DNA from: Acidobacteriota bacterium
Lineage (GTDB): Bacteria > Acidobacteriota > Terriglobia > Terriglobales > Acidobacteriaceae
Direction of reading: 5' to 3'
Assembly (NCBI GenBank): GCA_021781795.1
Contig: JAJXWA010000025.1
Span: 1 to 33,326 of the forward strand
Length of the DNA stretch: 33,326 bases
Below the pieces are notes generated by a model, which saw only the letters and a program-made list of their open reading frames with translations, did no database searches and had not been told where the DNA came from. The position numbers and the translations under genes are program-made. Numbering within the stretch: the first letter of the stretch is position 1; each line of letters begins with the position of its first letter. Shown piece after piece: positions 1 to 8,107 of the stretch.

Positions 1-1
1 C

Positions 2-76
2 ATGACGGCAATCGAGAAGTATCCTGAAAGGATCAAAGCCTTCTTCAAAGACCCAATCGCCGCAAATGCCGCTTAG
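2..76 (+). CDS. 3' tail of an unidentified gene (partial)
   Basis: An open frame enters from the left edge and ends at TAG at 74-76. It gives about 24 residues with a charged, helical look (IEKYPERIKAFF). The ATG at position 2 may be internal, because the frame is open to the window edge. Nothing in it identifies a family, and I cannot tell whether it belongs to an intact gene. Confidence 0.3.
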   Translation: MTAIEKYPERIKAFFKDPIAANAA

Positions 77-165
77 CAGTATTTTGTTGCCGGATCAATA
101 GTCAGCGAGGGCCTTGCCAGTCTCTAGTGTCCTGTCTGCTGGCAAGAGGGTTGTCATAACGCCGC

Positions 166-435
166 TCAACTCTGGCGCGAGTTGCAGCAGCAGGGTGTAA
201 GCGCACGGCCCTCCACCATCCGCAACTGGATTCGGCAGCACTCCTCGCTGACTAAGCGTCCTCGGTTCCGTGCGTACGCCCCTCCTTGCTCTTGGAGATG
301 CCGTTCCAATGTCTGAACATCGGAGACGAGTGCCGCCACGGACGCGTCCGCTGATTCCGCCTCCCTCTTGCACAAGTCGCGCCGTGCACGAAGCATCTCC
401 GCCTCGTGGTCCAAGTTCGCCAATTCCCTGTGCGC
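166..435 (-). pseudogene. Coiled-coil-like coding remnant, unidentified
   Basis: On the minus strand one frame reads as a plausible charged helix (ANLDHEAEMLRARRDL, then VAALVSDVQTLERHLQEQ) before turning into low-complexity sequence and stopping near 166. It has no convincing start codon or ribosome site. It begins just downstream of, and in a different frame from, the GGDEF-like fragment. I see no family match. It may be a decayed regulatory protein or simply a long chance frame. The rest of 77-740, including the plus-strand frame at 270-695, shows nothing protein-like. Confidence 0.2.
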
Positions 436-467
436 CCATGCTGGGCGCACATGAGTTCGACGCGGGC

Positions 468-560
468 TTAGCCCACGTTCTTGGCCGAGTACATCGCGGT
501 ATCGGCATTGCGAGGAAGGTCTTCCGGCTTCGCCCCTGGGGAGTTGAACGTGATCATGCA
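468..560 (-). pseudogene. C-terminal GGDEF-domain fragment (diguanylate cyclase remnant)
   Basis: The minus strand encodes PEDLPRNADTAMYSAKNVG followed by TAA at 468-470. The pattern (L)xxADxAMYxAKxxG is the hallmark last helix of GGDEF diguanylate cyclase domains. Upstream of it the frame soon loses resemblance to the family: no GGDEF or RxGGDEF motif and no SIGIA strand are visible. The fragment therefore looks like the stump of a deleted gene and cannot be catalytic. Cyclic di-GMP is the known activator of PgaC-PgaD in E. coli, so a cyclase relic beside a pga operon is suggestive. The assignment rests on about 20 residues. Confidence 0.4.
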
Positions 561-752
561 CCTCGCGGCGGGCCTTTGAGGGTCGAGTGCGCAGAAGGAG
601 ACGACCTGCAGCGTCGACGCTTTGGAGAAGGGCTATCCCCCGGAAGTGCTGAGTGCAACTTCAGAGGCATTTCCTGCGCCACCCAAGTTAGCTAGCATAA
701 ATAGGGCTACAGAAAATCCTCACGCAGCTAATTAGAGCATTTGGTATCCAAG

Positions 753-1121
753 ATGAATCCCGCGAATTTGTTTAGAACGATTACTTCGGTCTTTGGCTGG
801 CTGCTTTACTGTTTTGGTTGGTTCTATATCGTGCATTTCACTCCCCGCCGGGAGCCGCTTTTGTTCGTAGCCTTGTTGTGCTTCGCGGCGCTAATCCTTT
901 ATGTGGGCGTCCAAACATGGGTTGGGCACAACCGCCGGCTGGCAAGAGTAGGCAAGCGCGGCAATATGACACGCTACACATCCCCCTCGTATTCTCGTGA
1001 TCATCTCGGGCGCGAATTGGTATTCGATCCGCAGCTGGCCTTTGCTCGCGAAGTGACTGTGTCCGCGACTGAGAATCGAAAGGTCTATATTATTGCCCCT
1101 GGAATGAGCGCAATGCCTTGA
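753..1121 (+). CDS. pgaD: PgaD-like membrane subunit of PNAG synthase
   Basis: A protein of about 122 residues with two hydrophobic helices near the N terminus (roughly residues 12-30 and 35-55), followed by a basic cytoplasmic tail. The tail carries a YTSPSYSRDHLGRELVFDP stretch that fits PgaD layout (YTPQEYAESLAI in E. coli, recalled). PgaD associates with the PgaC glycosyltransferase in the inner membrane. In E. coli the pair senses cyclic di-GMP. PgaD proteins are poorly conserved, so the call leans on topology, size and position directly before pgaC. An alternative TTG start lies at 741; neither start has a strong ribosome site. The stop overlaps the pgaC start by 4 bases, implying translational coupling. 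Confidence 0.68.
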   Translation: MNPANLFRTITSVFGWLLYCFGWFYIVHFTPRREPLLFVALLCFAALILYVGVQTWVGHNRRLARVGKRGNMTRYTSPSYSRDHLGRELVFDPQLAFAREVTVSATENRKVYIIAPGMSAMP

Positions 1122-2389
1122 GCTTTCCGAGTACATTCAGTGTTGTTCTGGCACTGCTCAGGGTGATTGATCATTCACGCCTCTACACGGCTGCGCTCGT
1201 ATACTACGGACTCTACCCGATTGCGATGAGCTGGTTTTGGATGACCCTTTCGCTGTCTTTTCATCGCCGTCAGGAGGAAAAGCCAATTACGATGGACAGC
1301 GCGCTTCCGATGGTTTCAGTCATCGTCCCCTGTTATGCCGAGGGAGCCACGCTCAGAGATACGATAGAGGCACTCCTCGCCCTCGACTACCCGAAATTTG
1401 AGATAGTTGTTGTCAACGATTGCTCGCCGGACGATACTGCAACCGTTGTCAGATCGTTCATGAACGATTCGCGCGTCAAGTTATTGGACAAAACTGTAAA
1501 CGAAGGAAAGGCAATGGGCCTGAACGATGCTCTGCCTTTGTGCCGGGGTGAAATTCTTCTCATTATTGACGCTGACATTATTGTCACACCGGACATCCTT
1601 AGGCATCTCGTCCCGCATTTTCAGGGGACTCGGGTTGCCGCTGTCACCGGTAATCCGAGAGTGCGCAATCGCATCTCGTTGCTGCAGCATTTGCAAGCAA
1701 TTGAATTTGCGTCCATCGTTTCCATGCAGCGCCGGGCTCAGCGCGTGCTCGGCCGGATCCTAACCGTCTCCGGAGCGGTTTTTGCCATTCGCCGGACCGC
1801 ATTGCTCGATTTGGGAGGATTTTCCTCTCATATGGCCACCGAGGACATGGACATCACCTGGAGGCTGCAAATGCAGTTCTGGGATGTCCGATATGAGCCG
1901 CGAGCTGTCGTCTGGATGCAGGTGCCACTCACCCTCCGTGACTTATGGAGGCAACGTAGACGCTGGACACGCGGTCTAGCTCAAGCTTTGCGCCGTCATC
2001 GGTGCATTCCCCTTCGTTGGAAGCTGCGGCGCATGTGGCCCATTTATTACGAGTCATGCGCTTCGATTTTGTGGGCCTATATCTTTGTCCTGATGACGGC
2101 TTACTGGCTGATCTGCAAATTTGCCGGATACGCCCCGCGCGGTGCTTCGCCGATTCCCAATTTCTGGGGAATGATGATCGCGACAACCTGTATTGGACAA
2201 CTCATGCTGGGCGCATGGATGGATCGCAAGTATGACCCGAAGATACTGGCTTCCATACCCGCCGCAGTGTTTTATCCCATCATTTACTGGATGTTGATGG
2301 CGATTATTACTTTCACTTATACATTGCCAGCTCTACTACGAACTCCCCCCAGGGTGCAGACTTGGCGCATCCGGCGTCAGACCGCATGA
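1118..2389 (+). CDS. pgaC: PgaC-type processive beta-1,6-GlcNAc glycosyltransferase (GT2)
   Basis: This 423-residue inner-membrane GT2 enzyme polymerises UDP-GlcNAc into poly-beta-1,6-GlcNAc and feeds it across the membrane. Visible features are N-terminal hydrophobic segments (about 22-48) and a GT-A domain from about 66 (VSVIVPCYAEG). The domain carries the ND pair at 100-101, DAD at 151-153, TED at 241-243 and the processivity motif QRRRW at 279-283. Three or so C-terminal membrane helices follow (about 310-405). E. coli PgaC is 441 residues with the same plan. The start is TTG, overlapping the pgaD stop (TTGA). The gene is second in the pgaDCAB-like operon. GT2 family membership is certain. 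The PgaC assignment comes from the PgaA and PgaB partners; alone it could be read as a cellulose or hyaluronan synthase relative. Confidence 0.88.
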   Translation: MSFPSTFSVVLALLRVIDHSRLYTAALVYYGLYPIAMSWFWMTLSLSFHRRQEEKPITMDSALPMVSVIVPCYAEGATLRDTIEALLALDYPKFEIVVVNDCSPDDTATVVRSFMNDSRVKLLDKTVNEGKAMGLNDALPLCRGEILLIIDADIIVTPDILRHLVPHFQGTRVAAVTGNPRVRNRISLLQHLQAIEFASIVSMQRRAQRVLGRILTVSGAVFAIRRTALLDLGGFSSHMATEDMDITWRLQMQFWDVRYEPRAVVWMQVPLTLRDLWRQRRRWTRGLAQALRRHRCIPLRWKLRRMWPIYYESCASILWAYIFVLMTAYWLICKFAGYAPRGASPIPNFWGMMIATTCIGQLMLGAWMDRKYDPKILASIPAAVFYPIIYWMLMAIITFTYTLPALLRTPPRVQTWRIRRQTA

Positions 2390-4863
2390 ACTCTCAACGC
2401 CAGTTCGGACCGAGGGTTTCGCTCTATTCCGGAAACGAGGGCCTTCCGTCCCGGCGCATCGCGATCCTTCTGCTGACGATGGCCATTACGCTTCCCGCAG
2501 CGCGGTCCCAGAAGCAGTCCGTACTTAACCTTGACTCCGCGCGGGAAGCTGCTGTGGCTCAAGCCAGGGAAGGAGATCCCAAGGGCGCTCTTACTGTCCT
2601 GCGAGGTCTGCTCACACAGAACGCGAATAATGGGCGTCTGCTGGCCGACACAGCCATCATTGCAAGCTGGGCCGGAGAGGACTCGTACGTGCTCTACCTC
2701 TATAATGCTGCTTCGATGCCCAGGGATGACTTCGATGTGGCCGCCGCGGCGGCCCGCGCAGCGCGTAATCTCCACCAGTATGACCGTGCACTCGAACTCT
2801 ATCGCCGCGCGGAGAAAGTCCACCCCGATCATTGGCAGGCCCGCTTGGGCGAGGCAATGGTACTCACCGACAAGGAAGACTTTAAGCAGGCTGCTTTGCT
2901 GATGCAACCTCTTCTCAGCGATCATCCTCGGGATATCGAAGTCGAGTCAGGAGAGGCATATCTTTGCGCACGCGAAGGCGACCTCGCCTGTGTGGTCGAA
3001 ATGGATCAGCGCCGCAGCGCTCAGATGCCGCACATGACAGCTGAAGTCCAGGACCAACTGGCTCAGGCGCTCACTAGTCTTGGAGCGAACACGTTGGCGC
3101 GAACTACATATGCCGGCACCGATCCACAGCTGACCCTCCGCCTGGTTGCAAACCTTGGCGCTGAGCGGGTCCGCTGGGCGGAGGCCGACCGGACCTGGAC
3201 GAAACGAAAAGTCGATGCCGCTGATGCGCTTTCGGTCCTGGATCAAGTGATTGCCGCAACGAAACCCGGCGAGCCGCTCTGGAGGCAGGCCCAGGCAGAT
3301 CGTCTTGCGGCGCTGTCAGACCTGAATCGGGCTGGCGATGTCGTTCGTTCCTACGAGAATCTTCAAAAAATGAAGACCACGGTTCCGGATTACGCACTGC
3401 TGCGCGTAGCGGATGCTTATCTGACTGTTCACAACCCGTCGCGCGCCGAGTCGATCTATCGCAGCTTGGCAGACCGCATGCCGCACAGCTATGGCATTTG
3501 GTCCGGGCTGGCATACTCGCAGTTTGAGCGTGAGCACTTCAGAACTGCCTTTGCCACAATCGACCAAGCCTATCGCGCTGCTCCCATCATGCTCCAGGCA
3601 AAAGGCCTTCGCATACCGCAAAGCAACAAGTCGAAGACCGATCTCGGTCTTCAGGCCGCGGAGATGCGCGGTTCCGCCGGGTTATGGAGTCAGGAGCAAA
3701 GACTATTGGAGTCATCCCTGGCTGCTGCGCCGGCAAATGTTGCACTCAATCGGGCCATGGCCAAAACCTACTTAGCACGTGGCTGGCCGATACGCGCAAT
3801 CCGCCAGGAGCAGATTGCCGACAGTTTCGAACAGCCGGATGATCTTCCCGTTATTGAAGATGCCGAGGTTCTCTCGCGGGCAGGCCTGCGCGACCGCGCA
3901 GATACGCTCCTTCCTCGGCTGCTCGATCACGAAGGAACCAATCTCCCCATGGTTCAGTATCTCCGCGACCGCGCGGTTGAACACGGTTGGCAAGCAGATG
4001 CGCATGGTGGATTCGAGTGGTCCAGCGGCCGCTTCATCGGGACCAATCAGTTCTCCGAGGCTCATCTCTACACACCTTTGATTGACAATCGCTGGCGCAT
4101 CTACATCCACGGCTGGGGCGATCACGGCAACTTTCAGGAAGGTGAAACCTGGCGTTCACGCGGCGGACTGGGTCTGAGCTACGACTACGCTCGTCAGCAG
4201 TTTTGGGTAGAAGCCGCGGCAGACCAGAACATTGCAGAGGCACGCATGGGCATTGAAGCCGGCACAAATCTCTCCCTGGGCGACCATTGGACGCTGGCTG
4301 TCAAGGGGGATTCCGACGATCTGAGTCAAGTGCAGCTGATCGCTTCTCTTGCGAACATTCATGCGCGCAGCATAAATGCCAATCTTAGCTGGCGACAAAG
4401 CGATCTCACTTCAGTTGGCGCGGGCCTTGGCCGGTTGCTTTTCACAGACGGCAACCAGCGCACCTTGATTTCCAGCTCCTGGCAGCACCGCGTCTGGACA
4501 GCTCCACGCTTCCAGATTGACACAAGCCCGCAACTCTGGACCTCGTTCAATTCTAAAGACGAGAACCGGATCTATTTCAATCCCAAAAAGGATTTCACGG
4601 CAGGAGTGCTCGCCACGTTCAGCTGGATCACATGGCGCCGCTACGAGCGGAATGTTACACAGCAATTCGAGGTTTATGCGGCCCCATATTGGCAGCAGAA
4701 CTACGGAACCGGAACGGCCGTCAACACCAGCTATGAGCAGCACTGGGCCATCAGCCATCGCTTGGGGGCGTTTGGAAAGTTCACTTGGGACAGCCAGCCG
4801 TATGATGGGAGCAACGAGCCCTACACCGACCTCACCTTTGGTCTGAGCTGGGGAATGCAATGA
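2386..4863 (+). CDS. pgaA: PgaA-like outer membrane PNAG export porin (TPR + beta-barrel)
   Basis: An 825-residue exported protein. The N terminus has a basic stretch then a hydrophobic core (IAILLLTMAITLPAARS), a signal peptide of about 40 residues. Residues about 45-500 are alanine-rich helical repeats of TPR type (for example ALELYRRAEKVHPDHWQARL). From about 520 to the end alternate aromatic/polar beta strands form an outer-membrane barrel. E. coli PgaA is 807 residues with the same periplasmic TPR plus 16-strand barrel plan. It recruits de-N-acetylated PNAG and lets it out of the cell. I chose ATG at 2386, which overlaps the pgaC stop as ATGA; a TTG at 2362 in the same frame is less likely. 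The stop overlaps pgaB the same way. Sequence conservation of this family is weak, so context supports the name. Confidence 0.82.
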   Translation: MNSQRQFGPRVSLYSGNEGLPSRRIAILLLTMAITLPAARSQKQSVLNLDSAREAAVAQAREGDPKGALTVLRGLLTQNANNGRLLADTAIIASWAGEDSYVLYLYNAASMPRDDFDVAAAAARAARNLHQYDRALELYRRAEKVHPDHWQARLGEAMVLTDKEDFKQAALLMQPLLSDHPRDIEVESGEAYLCAREGDLACVVEMDQRRSAQMPHMTAEVQDQLAQALTSLGANTLARTTYAGTDPQLTLRLVANLGAERVRWAEADRTWTKRKVDAADALSVLDQVIAATKPGEPLWRQAQADRLAALSDLNRAGDVVRSYENLQKMKTTVPDYALLRVADAYLTVHNPSRAESIYRSLADRMPHSYGIWSGLAYSQFEREHFRTAFATIDQAYRAAPIMLQAKGLRIPQSNKSKTDLGLQAAEMRGSAGLWSQEQRLLESSLAAAPANVALNRAMAKTYLARGWPIRAIRQEQIADSFEQPDDLPVIEDAEVLSRAGLRDRADTLLPRLLDHEGTNLPMVQYLRDRAVEHGWQADAHGGFEWSSGRFIGTNQFSEAHLYTPLIDNRWRIYIHGWGDHGNFQEGETWRSRGGLGLSYDYARQQFWVEAAADQNIAEARMGIEAGTNLSLGDHWTLAVKGDSDDLSQVQLIASLANIHARSINANLSWRQSDLTSVGAGLGRLLFTDGNQRTLISSSWQHRVWTAPRFQIDTSPQLWTSFNSKDENRIYFNPKKDFTAGVLATFSWITWRRYERNVTQQFEVYAAPYWQQNYGTGTAVNTSYEQHWAISHRLGAFGKFTWDSQPYDGSNEPYTDLTFGLSWGMQ

Positions 4864-6809
4864 GGAAACATCTCGCCCTGATCGCTTCTGTGTTGGTATA
4901 CCTCGCGTGTGTTGTGGCAGCACGAGCACAGGCTTCCGATGTCACGGTTCTTTGCTATCATGACGTCCGCGATGACGTCGGAGGCTCTCCCATCCCCCTG
5001 CACCCAATCGTCGATGCGCGCATGATGATCACTGGGGACCCCAGCCATTTCGATCCTGACCAGTATGCCGTTAGCACCCGCAATCTAGCTTCGCAGTTCG
5101 ACTGGCTGCGCGCCAACGGCTACAGCGTCATCAGTCTGCAGCAACTCATTGATGCACGACAGGGTCGTTCTAAGCTGCCACCGAACGCAGTGTTGCTCAC
5201 CTTCGACGATGGTCTGCGCAGCGTGTATACCAAAGTATTCCCACTGCTCAGGGCGTTCAAGTATCACGCTGTCGTAGCCGTCGTTGGCGCCTGGGCCGAT
5301 CTGCCGCCGGGCGGTTCGGTCGATTACGGCGTCCGTCCCTTCACGAGAGACGATTTCGCGACCTGGGCCCAATTGCGAGAAATGCAGGAAAGTGGCTTGG
5401 TTGAGGTTGCATCACACACCTGGGATCTACACAAGGGAATCCTCGCTAATCCCCAGGGCAACCTGATTCCCGCCGTGCTGGTGCATGCCTGGGATCCGAA
5501 TAAGCATCGCTACGGAACCGACGAGGAATACGAAGCTCGGATTCGTGCGGACTTGACCCGCAGTTCCGAAGAAATCCGGGAAAAGATCGGCCATGCGCCC
5601 CGCGCGGTGATGTGGCCCTACGGCGCGTACACCCAAGTCTCGGAGCAGATTGCGGTGTCTCTCGGTATGATCTCCACTTTCACGTTGGGTTTGCCTGTCA
5701 CGTTTCCCAACCCTCCATTCGGCGTCACCAACCTCGCAGCCATCCCCCGCCTTGTCATCATGGGCAATCCTTCGGTGGGAGATATGGTGTATTCGCTACA
5801 GCATCCGATCCTCGGGCGCAATATCCGTGCCGTCCAGGTTGATCTCGATTACGTCTACGACCCTGATCCGGCGCAGCAGGAGCGCAATCTTGGGGAACTC
5901 CTTGACCGTATTCAAAAGCTGCATCCTAATCAGGTTTGGCTGCAGGCTTATGCCGACCCAGGTGGCACCGGAGCGCCAGCGTCGGTGTACTTCCCCAATC
6001 GTGAGATCCCTGTCCGCGCCGACCTGTTCTCCCGTGTGGCATGGCAGCTGCGCACACGCTGCGGCGTTGAAGTCTATGGATGGATGCCCGTCCTGGCCTG
6101 GCAATTGCCTGATCGCTTTCTGCAGAGCCGCCTCGAGATCCAGTCAAAACCAGGTACCCCTTTCGACCCGCCGGTTCGCCTCAACCCATTCCTGCCAAGA
6201 ACCCGCCAGATCGTCGGCGACCTCTATGAGGACCTGAGCCGCTCGGCGCCGATCGCGGGAATTCTCTTCAGCGATGACGCCATTCTGCGCGACACGGATG
6301 ACTTCGGCAGCAATGCACCGGAACCCGGACCTGCCCGCACCCAGGCCCTTATCGATTTCACCGAAGAACTTGCCTCCCGCGTGCGCCGCTGGAACCCCGA
6401 GATTGCCACGGTTCGCAACATCTTTGCAGAGCCAGTCCTCAACCCCTCCTCCGAAGCTTGGTATGCACAGTCTCTACCCGCATTCCTGGCCCACTACAAC
6501 TCCGTCGCCGTGATGGCGATGCCGGACCTCGAAAAGGCACGGAACTCGAAGCGCTGGCTGATGCGGCTAGAGAAGTGTGTTGACGCCGTTCCGAATGGAA
6601 CCCTTCATACGGTGTATGAACTGCAGACTGTCAGCTGGCGCAGCCATGAACCGATTACGGCGCGCACGCTCACCCAGCAAATGCGCCAGCTCCAGGAGTC
6701 CGGCGCATTGCACCTCGCCTACTATCCGGATGATTTTGCTAAAGACTCACCAAATCTGCAAAGACTGATTCCCGCTTTCTCTGCGGCTGCGTTGCCAAGC
6801 GAGCGCTAA
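4860..6809 (+). CDS. pgaB: PgaB-like PNAG N-deacetylase with C-terminal glycoside hydrolase-like domain
   Basis: A 649-residue exported enzyme that removes a fraction of N-acetyl groups from PNAG in the periplasm, which is needed for export. After a signal peptide (1 to about 24, ending ARAQA) comes a carbohydrate esterase 4 domain. It has YHDV at 33-36, TFDDG at 114-118, SHTWDLH at 185-191 (two metal-binding His) and WPYGAY further on. From about 325 to 640 lies the PgaB-specific C-terminal domain (QVDLDYVYDPDP, then QVWLQAYADP and VYGWMPVLAW), a TIM-barrel hydrolase-like module. This two-domain fusion is the best single marker that the cluster is a PGA system. E. coli PgaB (672 residues) is a lipoprotein; here no convincing lipobox is seen. 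The start overlaps the pgaA stop (ATGA). No terminator is visible after it. Confidence 0.9.
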   Translation: MRKHLALIASVLVYLACVVAARAQASDVTVLCYHDVRDDVGGSPIPLHPIVDARMMITGDPSHFDPDQYAVSTRNLASQFDWLRANGYSVISLQQLIDARQGRSKLPPNAVLLTFDDGLRSVYTKVFPLLRAFKYHAVVAVVGAWADLPPGGSVDYGVRPFTRDDFATWAQLREMQESGLVEVASHTWDLHKGILANPQGNLIPAVLVHAWDPNKHRYGTDEEYEARIRADLTRSSEEIREKIGHAPRAVMWPYGAYTQVSEQIAVSLGMISTFTLGLPVTFPNPPFGVTNLAAIPRLVIMGNPSVGDMVYSLQHPILGRNIRAVQVDLDYVYDPDPAQQERNLGELLDRIQKLHPNQVWLQAYADPGGTGAPASVYFPNREIPVRADLFSRVAWQLRTRCGVEVYGWMPVLAWQLPDRFLQSRLEIQSKPGTPFDPPVRLNPFLPRTRQIVGDLYEDLSRSAPIAGILFSDDAILRDTDDFGSNAPEPGPARTQALIDFTEELASRVRRWNPEIATVRNIFAEPVLNPSSEAWYAQSLPAFLAHYNSVAVMAMPDLEKARNSKRWLMRLEKCVDAVPNGTLHTVYELQTVSWRSHEPITARTLTQQMRQLQESGALHLAYYPDDFAKDSPNLQRLIPAFSAAALPSER

Positions 6810-7025
6810 ACAAGGGAGATCGTGGCCCTGCAGGTGGATATTGACCACGGTCATGCCATTGGTCGAATACTGCTCTGACCATGCCTCTCCGTATCCCCTG
6901 TCTGCATCGCGGAATGGCGCCTGCTTGTGACGTCTCTCCAGAAGCCGCTTGCTGCGGCATGTCAGTTCGTCGGAGACCAGTGTGGAGTGAGTTGGTCCCG
7001 TTATAGATTCGGCAAATAAATACTG
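6810..7025 (-). other. Open frame without start: possible coding remnant
   Basis: Between pgaB and the IS66 fragment no intact gene is present. The minus strand holds a stop-free, protein-like frame from 7025 that continues antisense into pgaB. It includes KRLLERRHKQAPF, RDADRGYGEAWSEQYS and TNGMTVVNIHLQG. It has no start codon or ribosome site. The GYGEA string recalls the C-terminal motif of OmpA-like peptidoglycan-binding domains, but the residues around it do not fit well. It may be a truncated passenger gene of the island. Confidence 0.22.
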
Positions 7026-7114
7026 TTACTTTCTGTGATTCCTTGCATACGAATGGAGTATGGATGTGAGCGGTATGTGAAGGACAGGCGCTACTTGGCG
7101 GCAGGAGCGTGGAC

Positions 7115-7831
7115 TTAAAGTTTGTCCAACAAGGCTTCTTGACGTAGCGTCCACTGATCAGGCATCCATTGAGCGAGATCTGCGGTTGGCGTGACGGGTT
7201 GATTGGTGAGCAGCTGCGTGCAGTAGAATTGCGGATCGATGTCGTGGCGGCGGCAGGTGCTGGTGAGGCTGGAGAGGATAGCAGCGGTACGGCCTCCGCG
7301 CGGATTGCCAACGAAGAGGCTGTTCTTCCGATTGAGGACGATGCGCTTCATCTCTCGCTCGGACACGTTGTTATCGATGGGCACGGCGGGGTCGGCGAGG
7401 AATACGGTCAGCTCACTCCATTGTCCAAGCGCGTAGTTGATGGCTTCAGCCATGGGATGGTTGGGCAGCAGTTGTCCCTTCGAGTCCAACAGTTGTTGAC
7501 GGAACCCGGCTACCAGTGACGCCGACTGCTCGCGGCGCAGTGCGAGGCGCTTGTCAGCGGCAGCGTCTTTGGCCTGACGTTCGATGGCATAGAGAGAGCG
7601 CACGCGTTCGACAGCCTCACGTGCGAACTGCGGCTCGGCCTTCTCGGCATCGACAAACTTTCTCTTCAAGTGGGCCCAGCATCCGGCACGCGTAATGCCG
7701 TTGCCGGCAACGACGTCGTTGTAACCTGCGTAGCCATCGGCCAACATCACTCCGCCGTAGTCGGCGAGGAAACACTTCGGACCACCAATGATTCGGTGCT
7801 TCCGTTGCTCCGTCTTGAGGGTTCCAAGCAT
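7115..7831 (-). pseudogene. IS66-family transposase (TnpC), 5'-truncated
   Basis: The 238-residue frame matches the C-terminal half of IS66 transposases. It has LADGYAGYNDV, GCWAHLKRKFVDA (a cysteine/histidine-rich signature of the family), then VPIDNNVSEREMKRIVLNRK and NSLFVGNPRGGRTAAILSSL, and an IS66-type tail. Full-length TnpC is about 500 residues, so the N-terminal helix-turn-helix, zinc finger and part of the catalytic core are missing. Homology seems to start only after about residue 15. The partner genes tnpA and tnpB and the terminal inverted repeats are not seen. It is a dead IS copy, possibly left after a rearrangement in the island. The 276 bases upstream (7832-8107) contain no gene. 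Confidence 0.88.
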
Positions 7832-7982
7832 GCCTTATACATGCTAGGATTTGCAAAATAAATGCGATAGGTCTACGGGCGCAGAAAATTCAAGAAAGCA
7901 GGAGTTTACACCTCGTCACTGGGAGAATCAGTTCCCTTCAAACCGCAGGCAAGGAATTCGACGAAACTAGGAAGCGGCTGGC

Positions 7983-7996
7983 GTGATCCAAATCAC
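7983..7996. promoter_or_regulatory. CRP/FNR-like palindrome GTGAT-CCAA-ATCAC
   Basis: This is a perfect inverted repeat with 5-base arms and a 4-base spacer. It resembles the FNR consensus TTGAT-N4-ATCAA and half of a CRP site. It lies in the gene-free stretch between the IS66 fragment and the integrase, so no present gene is an obvious target. It may be the relic of a promoter whose gene was lost, or chance. Confidence 0.25.
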
Positions 7997-8107
7997 CTCT
8001 CCGACTGAATGCTACATTGATTTTTCGCAAGAGTGTGCCTGCGCCGCACTCTCACGTCAGCAGGATTGAGAGTTTGTGTGCGGTCGAGGATCTGCAGATC
8101 ATTCGCG

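Noticed and set aside
270..695. 141-residue plus-strand frame near the left end
   Set aside because: Arg/Pro-rich, no motif and no ribosome site; the opposite strand holds the GGDEF-like fragment.
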